DNA of 64,000 nucleotides, taken from contig CP037918.1 in assembly GCA_019356535.1 (NCBI GenBank), forward strand, positions 1,830,315 through 1,894,314, read 5' to 3'. Both the position numbers and the translations under genes were made by a program. This document shows, in pieces, positions 55,741-64,000 of the stretch. Source of the DNA: Chromatiaceae bacterium (GTDB lineage: Bacteria; Pseudomonadota; Gammaproteobacteria; Chromatiales; Chromatiaceae). Numbering within the stretch: the first letter of the stretch is position 1; each line of letters starts with the position of its first letter. The notes beneath the pieces are model-generated. The model saw nothing but the letters and a program-made list of their open reading frames with translations. It was not told the DNA's origin and did no database searches.

Positions 55741-56882
55741 GACTTCACCCCCGGCAGGTGTTCGACCCGGCGGATCTTCGCCCCCAGGCGCAGCGGCTTC
55801 TCGTTGTAGATCACCACCTGCTCGCCCGGCGACAACCCTTCGAGCACCTGCACCCGGCCGTCGAGATCGCGCGCGCCGATGCGCACCGGCGCATAGCGCA
55901 GCGACTCGCCATCGACCACCCATACGCCCAGCTCGCCATCGACTCGGCGCAGCGCCGCATTGGGCACCACCGGACGCGCGGGCAAGGGCGCCAGATGCAC
56001 CGTGACCTCGGCCAGCTCACCCAGTGGCGGCAGCGGATCGGGAACGCGGTCAAAGCCGATCTTGGCCAGCATCTCCTCGGTGACGGCGTCGGCCAGCGGC
56101 TCGAGCCGCAGTACCTGGCCTGTCAGCGGCGCACTCGCCCGCGAGCGCAGCACGATGGACGCCTGGAGTCCCGCGACCAGTCCCTCGGCACTGACCTGAT
56201 CGAAACGGGCGTTCACCCACAACCGGGCCGGATCGATCAGTTCGACCACCGCCTGCCCGGCCACCAGGGTGTCACCGGGGATGGCATTGCGCGCCACCAC
56301 CACGCCATCCACCGGGCTGAACAACGTCAGGTTGTGGCGCTGCGCCTCCAGCGCCTCCAGTTCGTGACGCAGGCGGCTCAGCTCATCACGCGCCGATTGC
56401 AGAGCTGCATCGGCGATGCGGCGTTCCAGACGCTTGGTGGCCACCAGTTCCTCGCTGGTGGAACCCAGCTTGCGCAGCCGTTCATAGCGCTTCAGCTGAC
56501 GATCGGCGTACTCGAGCCGCGCCTGAGCCTCGCGCACGGCCGAGCGGGCGCGCTGGATGGCGGCCTGCTGAGCCTGGATACGCGCCCCCAGGTCCACGTC
56601 GTCCATTATCGCCAGCACCTGTCCCCGGCGCACACGGTCGCCCACGTCCACCCGCAGCTCGGCCAGACGCCCCGGCTGGGTGGGTCCGATGTGGTAACGG
56701 TCGCGTGCCTCCACCGTACCAATGCCGAACAGGCCCGGGCGCACCGCGGCCTCGACCACCGGGGTCACGCGCACCGCGATCGGCGCCAGGGGACCAGCGC
56801 GCAGCGCAGTCCAGGCGAACAGCACCAGCAGGGGCAGCAGTACCGCCCCCACCGCCAGCATGCGACCTCGCGGCAGGTTCAT
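55737..56882 (-). CDS. Membrane-fusion (HlyD/RND-like) periplasmic adaptor
   Basis: The 381-residue protein has an N-terminal membrane anchor (about 8-28), a biotinyl-lipoyl-like domain split by a coiled coil (about 100-190) and beta-barrel domains (LWVNARFDQVSAEGLV, YAPVRIGARDLDGRVQVLEGL). It would link the ABC permease to an outer-membrane channel; no TolC gene is present here. ATGA overlap with the TetR stop shows that regulator and exporter form one operon. Confidence 0.9.
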   Translation of the reverse strand: MNLPRGRMLAVGAVLLPLLVLFAWTALRAGPLAPIAVRVTPVVEAAVRPGLFGIGTVEARDRYHIGPTQPGRLAELRVDVGDRVRRGQVLAIMDDVDLGARIQAQQAAIQRARSAVREAQARLEYADRQLKRYERLRKLGSTSEELVATKRLERRIADAALQSARDELSRLRHELEALEAQRHNLTLFSPVDGVVVARNAIPGDTLVAGQAVVELIDPARLWVNARFDQVSAEGLVAGLQASIVLRSRASAPLTGQVLRLEPLADAVTEEMLAKIGFDRVPDPLPPLGELAEVTVHLAPLPARPVVPNAALRRVDGELGVWVVDGESLRYAPVRIGARDLDGRVQVLEGLSPGEQVVIYNEKPLRLGAKIRRVEHLPGVKS

Positions 56883-57487
56883 GAGCGCACCTCCAGGCCC
56901 CGGCGATACAGGGCAAACAGCGGCGGTGCGGCCGCACGCATGCGGGTCACGTCACCGGCCAGCAGCGATTGCATGGCCAGACCTTGCACCATGCCGATCA
57001 GGGCCATGGCCGCCGTGCCGGGCTCGACTCCGGGGTCGATCTCGCCGACGGCCTGCCCCTGCTCGATGCGCATCACCAGGCGCTCGGCATAACGCTGCAT
57101 CAGGCGTTGCACCGCGTTGCGCACGGGCGAACCGTCGGGCCGCTGCAACTCGGCGAACAGGATGCGCGGCACCCCCGGGTGCTCGATGACGAACGCGACA
57201 TGGGCAAGGAAGATCGCCTCGAGCTGCGCCAGCGGCGAATCCACGCCTTCGGCCGCCTGCTCGATGCGCGCCAGCAGCCGATTGGCCACCCAGTCCATCA
57301 CCGCCTGCCACACCGCGTCCTTGTTGGGAAAGTGGCGGAACAGCGCGCCCTGGGTCAGGCCCATGCGCTCGGCGATGGCCGCGGTGGTGATCTTGCTCGG
57401 ATGTCGCTCGCCGGCCAGATCGAGCACGGTACGTACGATCACCGCGCGGCGCTCCTCGGCGGGCAAGTGCTTGCGTCCTGGACTCAT
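56879..57487 (-). CDS. TetR-family transcriptional regulator
   Basis: The 202-residue repressor has an N-terminal HTH (TTAAIAERMGLTQGALFRHFPNKDAVW, about 35-62) and a C-terminal ligand domain. Since it is the first gene of the exporter operon, it probably represses its own transcript and that of the exporter. The ligand is unknown. Confidence 0.92.
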   Translation of the reverse strand: MSPGRKHLPAEERRAVIVRTVLDLAGERHPSKITTAAIAERMGLTQGALFRHFPNKDAVWQAVMDWVANRLLARIEQAAEGVDSPLAQLEAIFLAHVAFVIEHPGVPRILFAELQRPDGSPVRNAVQRLMQRYAERLVMRIEQGQAVGEIDPGVEPGTAAMALIGMVQGLAMQSLLAGDVTRMRAAAPPLFALYRRGLEVRS

Positions 57488-57881
57488 TCCGTTACCTCAA
57501 AGGTAGTAATCAGTTACTATCTTTTAGCCTACTCCTCCATGACACGCGGAGCAAGCCTCCTCTCGCATCGGGACAAGAATCCTCCGCCGTATGCCTTGCC
57601 TGAAGCGGCATCAACCTGGGCGCCAGGTACGCTCAAGCCTGTGCTTTCGCGCCTTCGATACCGACATCCACCGCCCCTCGTCCTCTGCAATGGCACAACC
57701 CCGGACGGACAAGGACGGATGTTTCCGTGATTCCTCCTCCCGCCCCGCGAACGGGAGAGGGGTGAACTCTCGGCAACCGCCCTCCTCCCCGCTTGCGGGG
57801 AGGGCCGGGGAGGGGCCACCCCGCAAGGCCAGGAATCGACACCCTGGTCGTCCTGACCAGAACTGAAGGCAGGGAAGAGAA
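57488..57881. repeat. Gene-free region with palindromic repeats
   Basis: No gene is supported in these 394 bp. It holds two copies of the GC-rich palindromic repeat family (about 57731-57761, CCCGCCCCGCGAACGGGAG core; 57781-57817, CCCCGCTTGCGGGG core). The start of the region (57488-57540) should contain the TetR operon promoter; a TAGTAACTGATTACTA-like near-palindrome around 57504-57522 is a possible operator. Confidence 0.5.
57504..57521. promoter_or_regulatory. Possible TetR operator
   Basis: The bases GTAGTAATCAGTTACTAT form an interrupted palindrome (TAGTAA with TTACTA) 16 bp before the tetR ATG. Position and symmetry fit an autoregulatory operator. This is a visual call only. Confidence 0.45.
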
Positions 57882-59312
57882 CTAATCGAACAAACCGTGC
57901 AGAAACCACCCCCCGCCCCGCCGGTCGCGGTAGATCCAGAAGCGCTCGTTGGCGGGGTTGCAAGCCAGATAGTAGTCACGCGCCACATCGTCGCCGTCCC
58001 ACCACCCGGTCTCGATGCGCCGCGGTGGCCCGAGCAGTTCGAGCGCGCCGCGATGCCAGGGACGGCCTGCGCGCACCCTCAGCGGCCGTGGTTGCGGCAG
58101 CAGCCACAGGGGCAACTCGCCGCGCCAGGATGATCGAGCTCCCGCCTCGCCCGGCGCACAGCAGCGCTGCGCGCGCTCGGGACGGTGATCGGCGACCGGG
58201 CAGAGCCCCGTCAGGCGCGGCCCCAGGCGGCTGTGCAGACGTTCCAGCCACTCGCCCGCGGCCTCCCCTCCAGCCGGAGCATCCAGCAATGCGGCGGTGC
58301 GCTCTGAAAAGGCCAGGCAGTCGCGCACTTCGAGCCCCAGCGCACGTACCGGCGCCGGCAGCTCCAGGCGCTGCAGGCGTTCACCGAAACGGGCCAGCAA
58401 GTATTCGGCATCGCGCTCGGGCCGCAACAGAGTCTGCGCGAAGACCGTCTCAGGCTGGTCGTCGGGATGCCGCAGGTGCCAGCGCAGGTGCTGGGTAGCC
58501 GCCCCCTGCCCGCGCAGCCAGCCGCACAGGGTCAGCAACAGGCGCCGTGCCGGGAAACGCAGGGCCTCGCGATCGTCCAGCTCGGCCGGCAGTTCGAGCC
58601 ATTCCAGAAAGTGCGGCGGTGGTTGCCAGGGCAAACGCGGGTCCGGGGCGTCACCCAGCAGGCGGTCGAGCAGGGCTGGCAAGCCGGGGCCAACGCGCCG
58701 CGCCAGTTCGGGACGCGGCAGGCGCAGCACATCACCGATACCGTGCAGGCCGATGTCGCGGACCAGTTGACGCACCCGCGGGTCAGCACTCAGCCGCGCC
58801 ATGGGGATGTCTTCCAGCCAGGGCAGCAGAGCCTCGCGCGAGGCGACCCGTGCCCCGGGTCGTTCACGCGCCAGCAGGGCCGCCGCGGTGGCGGTATGCG
58901 CCACAGCCAGGCGCGCCGCGTGCCCGAGCGCGGGCAGTTCTGCCTCGATGCGCCCGAGCAGCGCCTCCATGCCACCGAACAGGCGCAGGCTGGCACCGAT
59001 CTCGAGCAGCAGCAGCGCCGGCTCCCGGTACAGGCGCGAGCTGTACTGCCAGGCCCACAGCGCCAGCGCCTCCATAGCCCGCTGTTCGCGTTCGGCATCA
59101 CGCGGCCACAGGCGCAGCCGTGGCAACAGGGCCAGTGCCGCCGGCACCGGCAGGCCCGGATGCACACCCGCGGCACGCGCGGCGGCATTGCAACGCAACA
59201 CCGTCTCGCGTCCATCGCGCACGGCATGCACCGCTGCCGGCGACCGGTCTGTCGTGCCGCGCAGAAACACCTCCAGCGGCAGCTCGGGAAAGTACAGTCC
59301 CAGCCAGAGCAC
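57882..59312 (-). CDS. imuB: ImuB, Y-family polymerase-like mutagenesis factor
   Basis: ImuB is a catalytically inactive Y-family relative that, in known systems, joins the beta clamp, ImuA and DnaE2. The 476-residue protein starts LWLGLYFPELPLEVF and has the Y-family region (AVRDGRETVLRCNAAARAAGVHPGL) and the SLRLFGGMEALL, LGDAPDPRLPWQPPPHF and C-terminal LLGPPRRIETGWWDG segments of ImuB/DUF6504-type proteins. The acidic catalytic residues of active Y polymerases are not evident. The start is GTG 59312, six bases after the imuA stop. Confidence 0.9.
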   Translation of the reverse strand: MLWLGLYFPELPLEVFLRGTTDRSPAAVHAVRDGRETVLRCNAAARAAGVHPGLPVPAALALLPRLRLWPRDAEREQRAMEALALWAWQYSSRLYREPALLLLEIGASLRLFGGMEALLGRIEAELPALGHAARLAVAHTATAAALLARERPGARVASREALLPWLEDIPMARLSADPRVRQLVRDIGLHGIGDVLRLPRPELARRVGPGLPALLDRLLGDAPDPRLPWQPPPHFLEWLELPAELDDREALRFPARRLLLTLCGWLRGQGAATQHLRWHLRHPDDQPETVFAQTLLRPERDAEYLLARFGERLQRLELPAPVRALGLEVRDCLAFSERTAALLDAPAGGEAAGEWLERLHSRLGPRLTGLCPVADHRPERAQRCCAPGEAGARSSWRGELPLWLLPQPRPLRVRAGRPWHRGALELLGPPRRIETGWWDGDDVARDYYLACNPANERFWIYRDRRGGGWFLHGLFD

Positions 59313-59318
59313 GTCGCT

Positions 59319-59948
59319 TCACCGTTGCCGCAAGGGCACCAGGCAACGCCGACCGCCCCAGCCACCGCGCCGCTTGAGCACCTCGACCTCCACGCCCAGC
59401 GGTGCGGGCAGCAGGCGCAGGCGCAACGCTGCCGGCGACGGCTGCGCGGCATCGCGCAGCGAGCGGAACAATAGGCCGATGGCATTCCCGGCCCCGGCGG
59501 CCAGTTGCAGGCGGCGGATCTGGGCCGAGGTCAGGTGCCCTGGCCAGATCAGCACCACGCCGCACTCGCCCGAACGCAACATCTGCTCGGCCGCCCACAG
59601 GCCCTCGGCGGCATCGCGCTCGCCTACCAGCAGCAGGCGGGCCGGGTCCACGCCTCCCTGCACCAGCGCGGGCACAAAGGGCGATTGCGGCGGCGCAACC
59701 CAGCCGATCCAGCGCCCTGCCCCACTCTCCCGCGCCAGCAGGGGCAAGGCCAGTGACAGACCCAGACCACGCCGGCTGAGCAACTCGCCCAGCGCACCAC
59801 GCGGCCAGCCGCCACCCAGGCAGTCGTCGAGCACCGGCCAACCGCTCGGCACCACGTCCCCGCCCGGCGAATGCAGCTCGCGCCCGCGCCACAACAGGCG
59901 GCGGTCCACGCCCTCGGCAACCAGCTTGTCGATCAACGGGGCAGCCAT
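59319..59948 (-). CDS. imuA: ImuA, SOS cell-division/mutagenesis cassette protein
   Basis: The 209-residue protein is a RecA/SulA-like member of the ImuA family, acting with ImuB and DnaE2 in damage-induced mutagenesis. Seen are SGWPVLDDCLGGGWPRGALGELL (a degraded Walker-like region), ERDAAEGLWAAEQMLRSGECGVVLIW and RRLQLAAGAGNAIGLLF. ATG 59948 has GAGG nine bases upstream; the longer frame would start within the SOS box. The LexA-like box is 28 bp upstream. Confidence 0.88.
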   Translation of the reverse strand: MAAPLIDKLVAEGVDRRLLWRGRELHSPGGDVVPSGWPVLDDCLGGGWPRGALGELLSRRGLGLSLALPLLARESGAGRWIGWVAPPQSPFVPALVQGGVDPARLLLVGERDAAEGLWAAEQMLRSGECGVVLIWPGHLTSAQIRRLQLAAGAGNAIGLLFRSLRDAAQPSPAALRLRLLPAPLGVEVEVLKRRGGWGGRRCLVPLRQR

Positions 59949-59975
59949 GCACCAGACCTCGCACCAGGAAATGGA

Positions 59976-59990
59976 GAACAAATATAGAAC
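59976..59990 (-). promoter_or_regulatory. LexA-like box (GTTC-N7-GTTC) at the imuA promoter
   Basis: Minus-strand GTTCTATATTTGTTC, followed by TCCAT. The 20-mer is identical to that before dnaE2 and one base different from that before intI. A TATATT hexamer inside it may be the -10. Confidence 0.72.
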
Positions 59991-60010
59991 GACTGTGGCG
60001 AAAACGATAG

Positions 60011-60562
60011 CCCCTTCCCGCATCGCGAGGGAGGCCGAGAGGGAACGTCAAAACCGCCCTTAATTCTCTTCCCGAGCGTCGCCGTCAAGCGACATTACTG
60101 CCCGGGAAAATTTGCCCCCGGAGGAGCGGAATCGCGTTGGAGGGATCGACGAAGACCGCAAAGAATCTGGTCTTCTCTGTCCTTTCGACGAGAAACAGCG
60201 GCGTCGCCGATGCCGGAATGGTGAAATGGCAGCGGTAGCGGGAGATTCCTCGGCTCCGATCGGGAGGACATAAGGGGTCGAGGCCACTCGGGATGACGAA
60301 GGTGTCGATTCCTGGCCATGCCGGGTGGCCCCCTCCCCGACCCTCCCCGCAAGCGGGGAGGGAGCGGCTTTCCCTGCTTGACGAGGGGTCACCCCGCTCG
60401 CGGGGGAAGGCCGGCAAGGAGCGTAAAAACAGCCTTTATTCCCCTCCAGACCTTCTCCACAAGCGCGGAACAGGATGCACAGGCCCCCGCCCGACATACC
60501 AACGGCGAGGTGGTCGAGGGAAGCCAGGAAGATCAGCCGTGCCAGCGACGCTGCACGCCCGA
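60011..60562. repeat. Gene-free region with palindromic and other dispersed repeats
   Basis: No gene is supported in these 552 bp. Copies of the GC-rich palindromic family lie at about 60011-60040 (degenerate), 60331-60365 (CCCCGCAAGCGGGG core) and 60391-60421 (CCCCGCTCGCGGGGG core), with a weak one near 60440-60470. Bases about 60220-60300 (GATTCCTCGGCTCCGATCGG and after) resemble a second dispersed repeat type, read from the other strand as GAGTGGCCTCGACCCC with CCGAGGAATCTCCC. Confidence 0.55.
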
Positions 60563-61708
60563 TCAGGACGTTCCGGATCGCCTGAGAGCCAAGGTCAGCC
60601 GCAGGTCCTCGCCGACCTGACGCACGTCGTTCATCGCCAGCTCGATGCGCTGCTCCAGGCGCTCGACCCCGGGCAGATGCACCAGGCCGCGCGCGGCATC
60701 ACCCAGCAGTTGCGGCGCCAGATAGAGGACAAGCTCATCGACCACCCCGGCCTGCAGCGCCGAACCGGCCAGGGTGGCGCCGCATTCCAGCAGCACCTCG
60801 TCGATCTCTCGCGCGCGCAGCGCATCCATCACCGCCGGCCAGGCAGGGTGTCCCGATGCGTCGGTCGGCAGGCGGCAGACCTCGGCACCGGCCCGCTCCA
60901 GGGCGGCGACCCGATCCCCGTCCGCGCCCTTGGCGGCGCAGATCAGCACCGACCCGGGCAGGCGCAGCAGCCGCGCATCCGGCGGGGTGCGCGCGCTACT
61001 GTCGAGCACCACGCGCAATGGCTGGCGCACCGGCAGGTCGGACGGCAGGCCCAGATCGGCGCTGTCCAGGCGCACGTTCAGCGAGGGATCGTCAGCCAGC
61101 ACGGTACCGATGCCGGTGAGCACCGCGGCCGAGCGTGCACGCAGGAACTGCACGTCGCGACGCGCTGCGGGGCCGGTGATCCATTGGCTCTCGCCACTGG
61201 CCATGGCGGTACGCCCGTCGAGGCTGGCGGCCAGCTTGAGCCGCATCCAGGGACGCTCACCCTGCATGCGGCGGATGAAGCCCGGATTGAGCGCCCGGGC
61301 ATCGGCCTCGAGCAGGCCGGTCTCGACGCGGATACCGGCATTGCGCAGCCGCGCCAGCCCCTGCCCCGCGACCTGCGGGTTGGGGTCTTCCATGGCCGCG
61401 ACCACCCGCGCCACTCCGGCCTCGATCAGGCCGTCGGCACAGGGTGGCGTGCGCCCGTGATGACTGCACGGCTCGAGCGTGACATAGGCGGTCGCCCCAT
61501 GGGCCCGCTCACCGGCGGCGGCCAGGGCGATGCGCTCGGCATGCGGCTCGCCGGCGCGACGATGCCAGCCCTCGCCGACGATCTCGCCGTCGCGCACCAG
61601 CACGCAACCGACGCGCGGATTGGGGAAGGTGGTGTAGCGGCCACGGCGCGCCAGTTGCAGAGCGCGGGCCATGAAGGCGTGATCGGCGCGGTCGAAACCG
61701 GCGCTCAT
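60563..61708 (-). CDS. ribD: Riboflavin biosynthesis deaminase/reductase RibD
   Basis: RibD carries out the second and third steps of riboflavin synthesis from GTP. The 381-residue protein has the N-terminal deaminase domain (zinc ligands HAERIAL and [15 protein letters not shown]) and the C-terminal NADPH reductase domain ([36 protein letters not shown]). ATG overlaps the nrdR stop (ATGA), the common nrdR-ribD order. Confidence 0.96.
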   Translation of the reverse strand: MSAGFDRADHAFMARALQLARRGRYTTFPNPRVGCVLVRDGEIVGEGWHRRAGEPHAERIALAAAGERAHGATAYVTLEPCSHHGRTPPCADGLIEAGVARVVAAMEDPNPQVAGQGLARLRNAGIRVETGLLEADARALNPGFIRRMQGERPWMRLKLAASLDGRTAMASGESQWITGPAARRDVQFLRARSAAVLTGIGTVLADDPSLNVRLDSADLGLPSDLPVRQPLRVVLDSSARTPPDARLLRLPGSVLICAAKGADGDRVAALERAGAEVCRLPTDASGHPAWPAVMDALRAREIDEVLLECGATLAGSALQAGVVDELVLYLAPQLLGDAARGLVHLPGVERLEQRIELAMNDVRQVGEDLRLTLALRRSGTS

Positions 61709-62208
61709 TTCTCCCCTTCCAGCAGGTCGAGCTGGGCACGACGCACCTCGGGTGACGGCTCCTGGCGCAGACGCTCGATCTCCTCGCTGAAGGCCTGCAC
61801 ATCCTCGAACTGGCGATACACCGAGGCGAAGCGCACATAGGCCACCTGATCGAGCGCCTTGAGCTCCTCCATCACCAGCTCGCCGATCAGCTTGGAGGGC
61901 ACCTCGCTCTCGCCACGCGACATCAGCTTGCGGGTGATGTGATTGACCGCCGCGTCCACCGCCTCGGTGGGCACCGGGCGCTTCTCCAGCGCACGGTCCA
62001 TGCCCGCACGCAGCTTGCGCCCGTCGAAGTTGACCCGGCGGCCGTCGCTCTTGACCACCCGGGGCAGGTTCAGCTCAGCGGTTTCGTAGGTGGTAAAGCG
62101 CTCCTTGCAGACGGTGCACTGGCGGCGACGGCGCACCTGGTCACCGTCGCCGTGCAGGCGTGAGTCCACCACCTTGGTGTCCTGAGCGCCGCAGAAGGGA
62201 CAGCGCAC
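61705..62208 (-). CDS. nrdR: NrdR, ribonucleotide reductase repressor
   Basis: The 167-residue repressor has an N-terminal zinc ribbon ([16 protein letters not shown] ... [17 protein letters not shown]) and an ATP-cone domain ([20 protein letters not shown]). It controls nrd genes in response to dATP/ATP. The start is GTG 62208 (VRCPFCGA), with GGAGGCGG just upstream; longer frames are not conserved. C-terminal residues after about 150 exceed the usual length. Confidence 0.94.
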   Translation of the reverse strand: MRCPFCGAQDTKVVDSRLHGDGDQVRRRRQCTVCKERFTTYETAELNLPRVVKSDGRRVNFDGRKLRAGMDRALEKRPVPTEAVDAAVNHITRKLMSRGESEVPSKLIGELVMEELKALDQVAYVRFASVYRQFEDVQAFSEEIERLRQEPSPEVRRAQLDLLEGEK

Positions 62209-62221
62209 CGGCCGCCTCCGC

Positions 62222-63478
62222 TCAGCCCCGGTACACCGGGTAGCGGGCACACAGATCGAGCACCTGGCCCTTGACCCGCTCGATCACCGCGGTATCGCCA
62301 CGCCCGTCGATCACGTCGCACATCCAGCCGGCGAGCTGGCGGCACTCGTCCTCACCGAAGCCACGGGTGGTCACTGCCGGCGTACCGACACGGATACCTG
62401 AGGTGACGAAGGGCGATTGCGGATCATTGGGCACCGCATTCTTGTTGACCGTGATGTTGGCCGCACCCAGCCAGGCGTCCACGTCCTTGCCGGTGAGCCC
62501 GGCCTCGATGAAGCTGACCAGGAACAGGTGATCGTCGGTGCCGCCCGAGACCACGTCGTAGCCACGCTCGATGAACACTTGCGCCATGACCTGGGCATTG
62601 CGCACCACCTGCTTCTGGTACTCGACGTACTCGGGCTCCATGGCCTCCTTGAAGGCCACCGCCTTGGCGGCGATGACATGCATCAGCGGACCACCCTGAA
62701 TGCCCGGGAAGACCGCGGAGTTGAGCTTCTTCTCGACCTCCTCGTTGGCGCGCGCCAGGATCAGACCACCACGCGGACCACGCAGCGTCTTGTGCGTGGT
62801 AGTCGTGGTGACATCGGCGATCTGCACCGGGCTGGGATAGACCCCGGCAGCGACCAGGCCGGCGATGTGCGCCATGTCCACCATCAGCCAGGCACCCACG
62901 CTGTCGGCGATCTCACGGAATCGCTGCCAATCGACGATGCGCGAATAGGCCGAGAAACCGGCCACGATCATCTTCGGCTTGTGTTCCTGGGCCAGACGCT
63001 CGACTTCTTCGTAGTCGATCTCGCCCGTCTCGGGATTCAGGCCGTACTGCACCGCGTTGTACATCTTGCCCGAGAAGTTGGGCTTGGCGCCGTGGGTCAG
63101 GTGACCGCCGTGCGCCAGCGCCATGCCCAGTACGGTATCGCCCGGCTGACACAACGCCATGTACACCGCAGCATTGGCCTGCGAGCCCGAATGCGGCTGC
63201 ACATTGGCGTAGTCGGCGCCGAACAGGGCCTTGGCACGGTCGATGGCCAGCTGCTCGGCACGGTCAACGTATTCACAGCCGCCGTAGTAGCGCTTGGCCG
63301 GGTAACCCTCGGCATACTTGTTGGTGAGTACCGTCCCCTGAGCCTCCATCACCCGCGGGCTGCAATAATTCTCCGAGGCGATCAGCTCGATGTGCTCTTC
63401 CTGACGGCGCTCCTCGTCCTTGATGGACTGCAAAAGCTCATCGTCGTAACCCTCGATCTTCATGGACTTGTCAAACAT
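62222..63478 (-). CDS. glyA: Serine hydroxymethyltransferase
   Basis: GlyA interconverts serine and glycine, loading tetrahydrofolate with one-carbon units. The 418-residue PLP enzyme has [22 protein letters not shown], the HSGSQAN segment and the PLP lysine in [23 protein letters not shown] precedes the ATG. The glyA-nrdR-ribD order is common in Gammaproteobacteria. Confidence 0.97.
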   Translation of the reverse strand: MFDKSMKIEGYDDELLQSIKDEERRQEEHIELIASENYCSPRVMEAQGTVLTNKYAEGYPAKRYYGGCEYVDRAEQLAIDRAKALFGADYANVQPHSGSQANAAVYMALCQPGDTVLGMALAHGGHLTHGAKPNFSGKMYNAVQYGLNPETGEIDYEEVERLAQEHKPKMIVAGFSAYSRIVDWQRFREIADSVGAWLMVDMAHIAGLVAAGVYPSPVQIADVTTTTTHKTLRGPRGGLILARANEEVEKKLNSAVFPGIQGGPLMHVIAAKAVAFKEAMEPEYVEYQKQVVRNAQVMAQVFIERGYDVVSGGTDDHLFLVSFIEAGLTGKDVDAWLGAANITVNKNAVPNDPQSPFVTSGIRVGTPAVTTRGFGEDECRQLAGWMCDVIDGRGDTAVIERVKGQVLDLCARYPVYRG

Positions 63479-63525
63479 CGCTCGATCACCTCGGCAAATA
63501 CTGGCAGAAAGCCAGGAATTCTAAA

Positions 63526-63553
63526 CGAAAAAGGGGCTGCAAACGCAGCCCCT
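63526..63553 (-). terminator. Rho-independent terminator of the tRNA cluster
   Basis: A perfect 9-bp stem (63532-63540 with 63545-63553, AGGGGCTGC / GCAGCCCCT, loop of four) is followed on the minus strand by TTTTTCG. It lies just past tRNA-His. Confidence 0.9.
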
Positions 63554-63561
63554 CGTGAAGA

Positions 63562-63638
63562 TGGGGTGGGTAATGGGACTCGAACCCACGACGACCGGAA
63601 TCACAATCCGGGGCTCTACCAACTGAGCTATACCCACC
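63562..63638 (-). tRNA. tRNA-His (anticodon GTG)
   Basis: A 77-nt tRNA with the extra G at position -1 opposite a C discriminator, as histidine tRNAs have. The anticodon loop is TTGTGAT and the T loop GGTTCGAGTCC. CCA is encoded. Confidence 0.95.
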
Positions 63639-63693
63639 ATCGAAACCTGATTGTCCGCCGACCATGGCCATGCCATGGTCAGCTACATTGTAC

Positions 63694-63770
63694 TGGCACG
63701 CCCGGCAGGATTCGAACCTGCGACCCGCGGCTTAGAAGGCCGCTGCTCTATCCAACTGAGCTACGGGCGC
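63694..63770 (-). tRNA. tRNA-Arg (anticodon TCT)
   Basis: A 77-nt tRNA starting GCGCCCGTAGCTCAGTTGG, with anticodon loop CTTCTAA and T loop GGTTCGAATCC. CCA is encoded. Confidence 0.95.
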
Positions 63771-63818
63771 ATGTTCTGCCCGCCAGGGACGAAAACCGCC
63801 GGGGCCAACCGCCCAGCC

Positions 63819-63910
63819 TGGTCGGGGCAGAGGGATGACTCACCCTCCGGGGCCGGCGTCGAACCACCATTATTTCACGCCGGGGGTTCGAATCTCCTGT
63901 GCCCCAACCA
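63819..63910. repeat. Inverted pair of tRNA-Pro 3'-end-like fragments
   Basis: Between tRNA-Arg and tRNA-Pro, 63819-63836 (minus strand ATCCCTCTGCCCCGACCA) matches the 3' end of the neighbouring tRNA-Pro at 17 of 18 bases. In the opposite direction, 63882-63910 reads GGGGGTTCGAATC then TCCTGTGCCCCAACCA, a second tRNA-Pro-like T arm and CCA end. The two face each other as an imperfect 92-bp inverted repeat with an inner CCGGCGT/ACGCCGG stem. It lacks a D arm and anticodon arm, so it is not a working tRNA. Confidence 0.65.
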
Positions 63911-63950
63911 CGGCAGCGTCTATCTGCACCGGGGCATATCCACCCACATC

Positions 63951-64000
63951 TGGTCGGGGTAGAGGGATTCGAACCCCCGACATCCTGCTCCCAAAGCAGG
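63951..64000 (-). tRNA. tRNA-Pro (anticodon TGG), partial at window edge
   Basis: The 3' part of a tRNA on the minus strand: the anticodon loop contains TTTGGGA with TGG, the T loop is GGTTCGAATCC and the CCA end is encoded. Its 5' half lies beyond the window. Confidence 0.9.

Noticed and set aside
63823-63910. Possible tmRNA or unusual full tRNA
   Set aside because: The ends pair (GGGGCA/TGCCCC), but there is no D arm, anticodon arm or tag-peptide region; it reads better as tRNA-Pro fragments.

Overview
The window is GC-rich chromosome of a denitrifying gammaproteobacterium, plausibly a sulfur-oxidising lineage of the Chromatiales/Ectothiorhodospiraceae type. This placement is inferred from gene content (zipA, mltF, dnaE/rnhB, nirS with heme d1 genes, a copper cluster) and from codon use; no taxonomic marker such as rRNA is present. 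Most genes are tightly packed, many with ATGA or GTGA stop/start overlaps.

Layout. (1) 1-7380: a minus-strand denitrification operon, nirS-nirE-nirC-nirF-nirD-nirL-nirGH(fused)-nirJ, which makes cytochrome cd1 nitrite reductase and its heme d1 cofactor. Two FNR/DNR-type boxes lie upstream of nirS. (2) 7386-14679: a minus-strand copper-resistance cluster: CopL-like protein, multicopper oxidase CopA, CopB, cupredoxin, DUF411 protein, cytochrome c, CopZ and a CopA P-type ATPase. (3) 14.8-26.3 kb: an SH3 lipoprotein, tRNA-Glu and tRNA-Ala, ligA-zipA-smc, then plus-strand queF, an FGGY kinase and a nucleotide-sugar epimerase. (4) 26.4-43.7 kb: the SOS polymerase dnaE2, an RpfE-like gene, hom, alaC, a Mth938-like gene, mltF, pgi, ppc and dnaE. 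(5) 43.7-48.2 kb: an accessory island between dnaE and rnhB with a VapBC module whose toxin has an early stop, a one-cassette integron remnant (GIY-YIG cassette, attC-like site, attI-like repeats, broken IntI) and a radical SAM gene. (6) 48.2-57.5 kb: an OmpA lipoprotein, rnhB, an FGE-like protein, a phospholipid cluster (YnbA/YnbB-like, PlsC), and an ABC exporter with its TetR regulator. (7) 57.9-60.0 kb: imuA-imuB. (8) 60.5-64.0 kb: ribD-nrdR-glyA and a tRNA cluster (His, Arg, Pro) with an odd inverted tRNA-like sequence.

Three themes stand out. A GC-rich palindromic repeat occurs in intergenic DNA and also sits in frame inside two protein genes (dnaE2 and the rpfE-like gene). Three SOS-type genes (imuA, dnaE2, the broken intI) share a nearly identical 20-bp promoter element that fits the GTTC-N7-GTTC LexA box typical of alphaproteobacteria. 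The integron remnant is compact and almost textbook in its layout.
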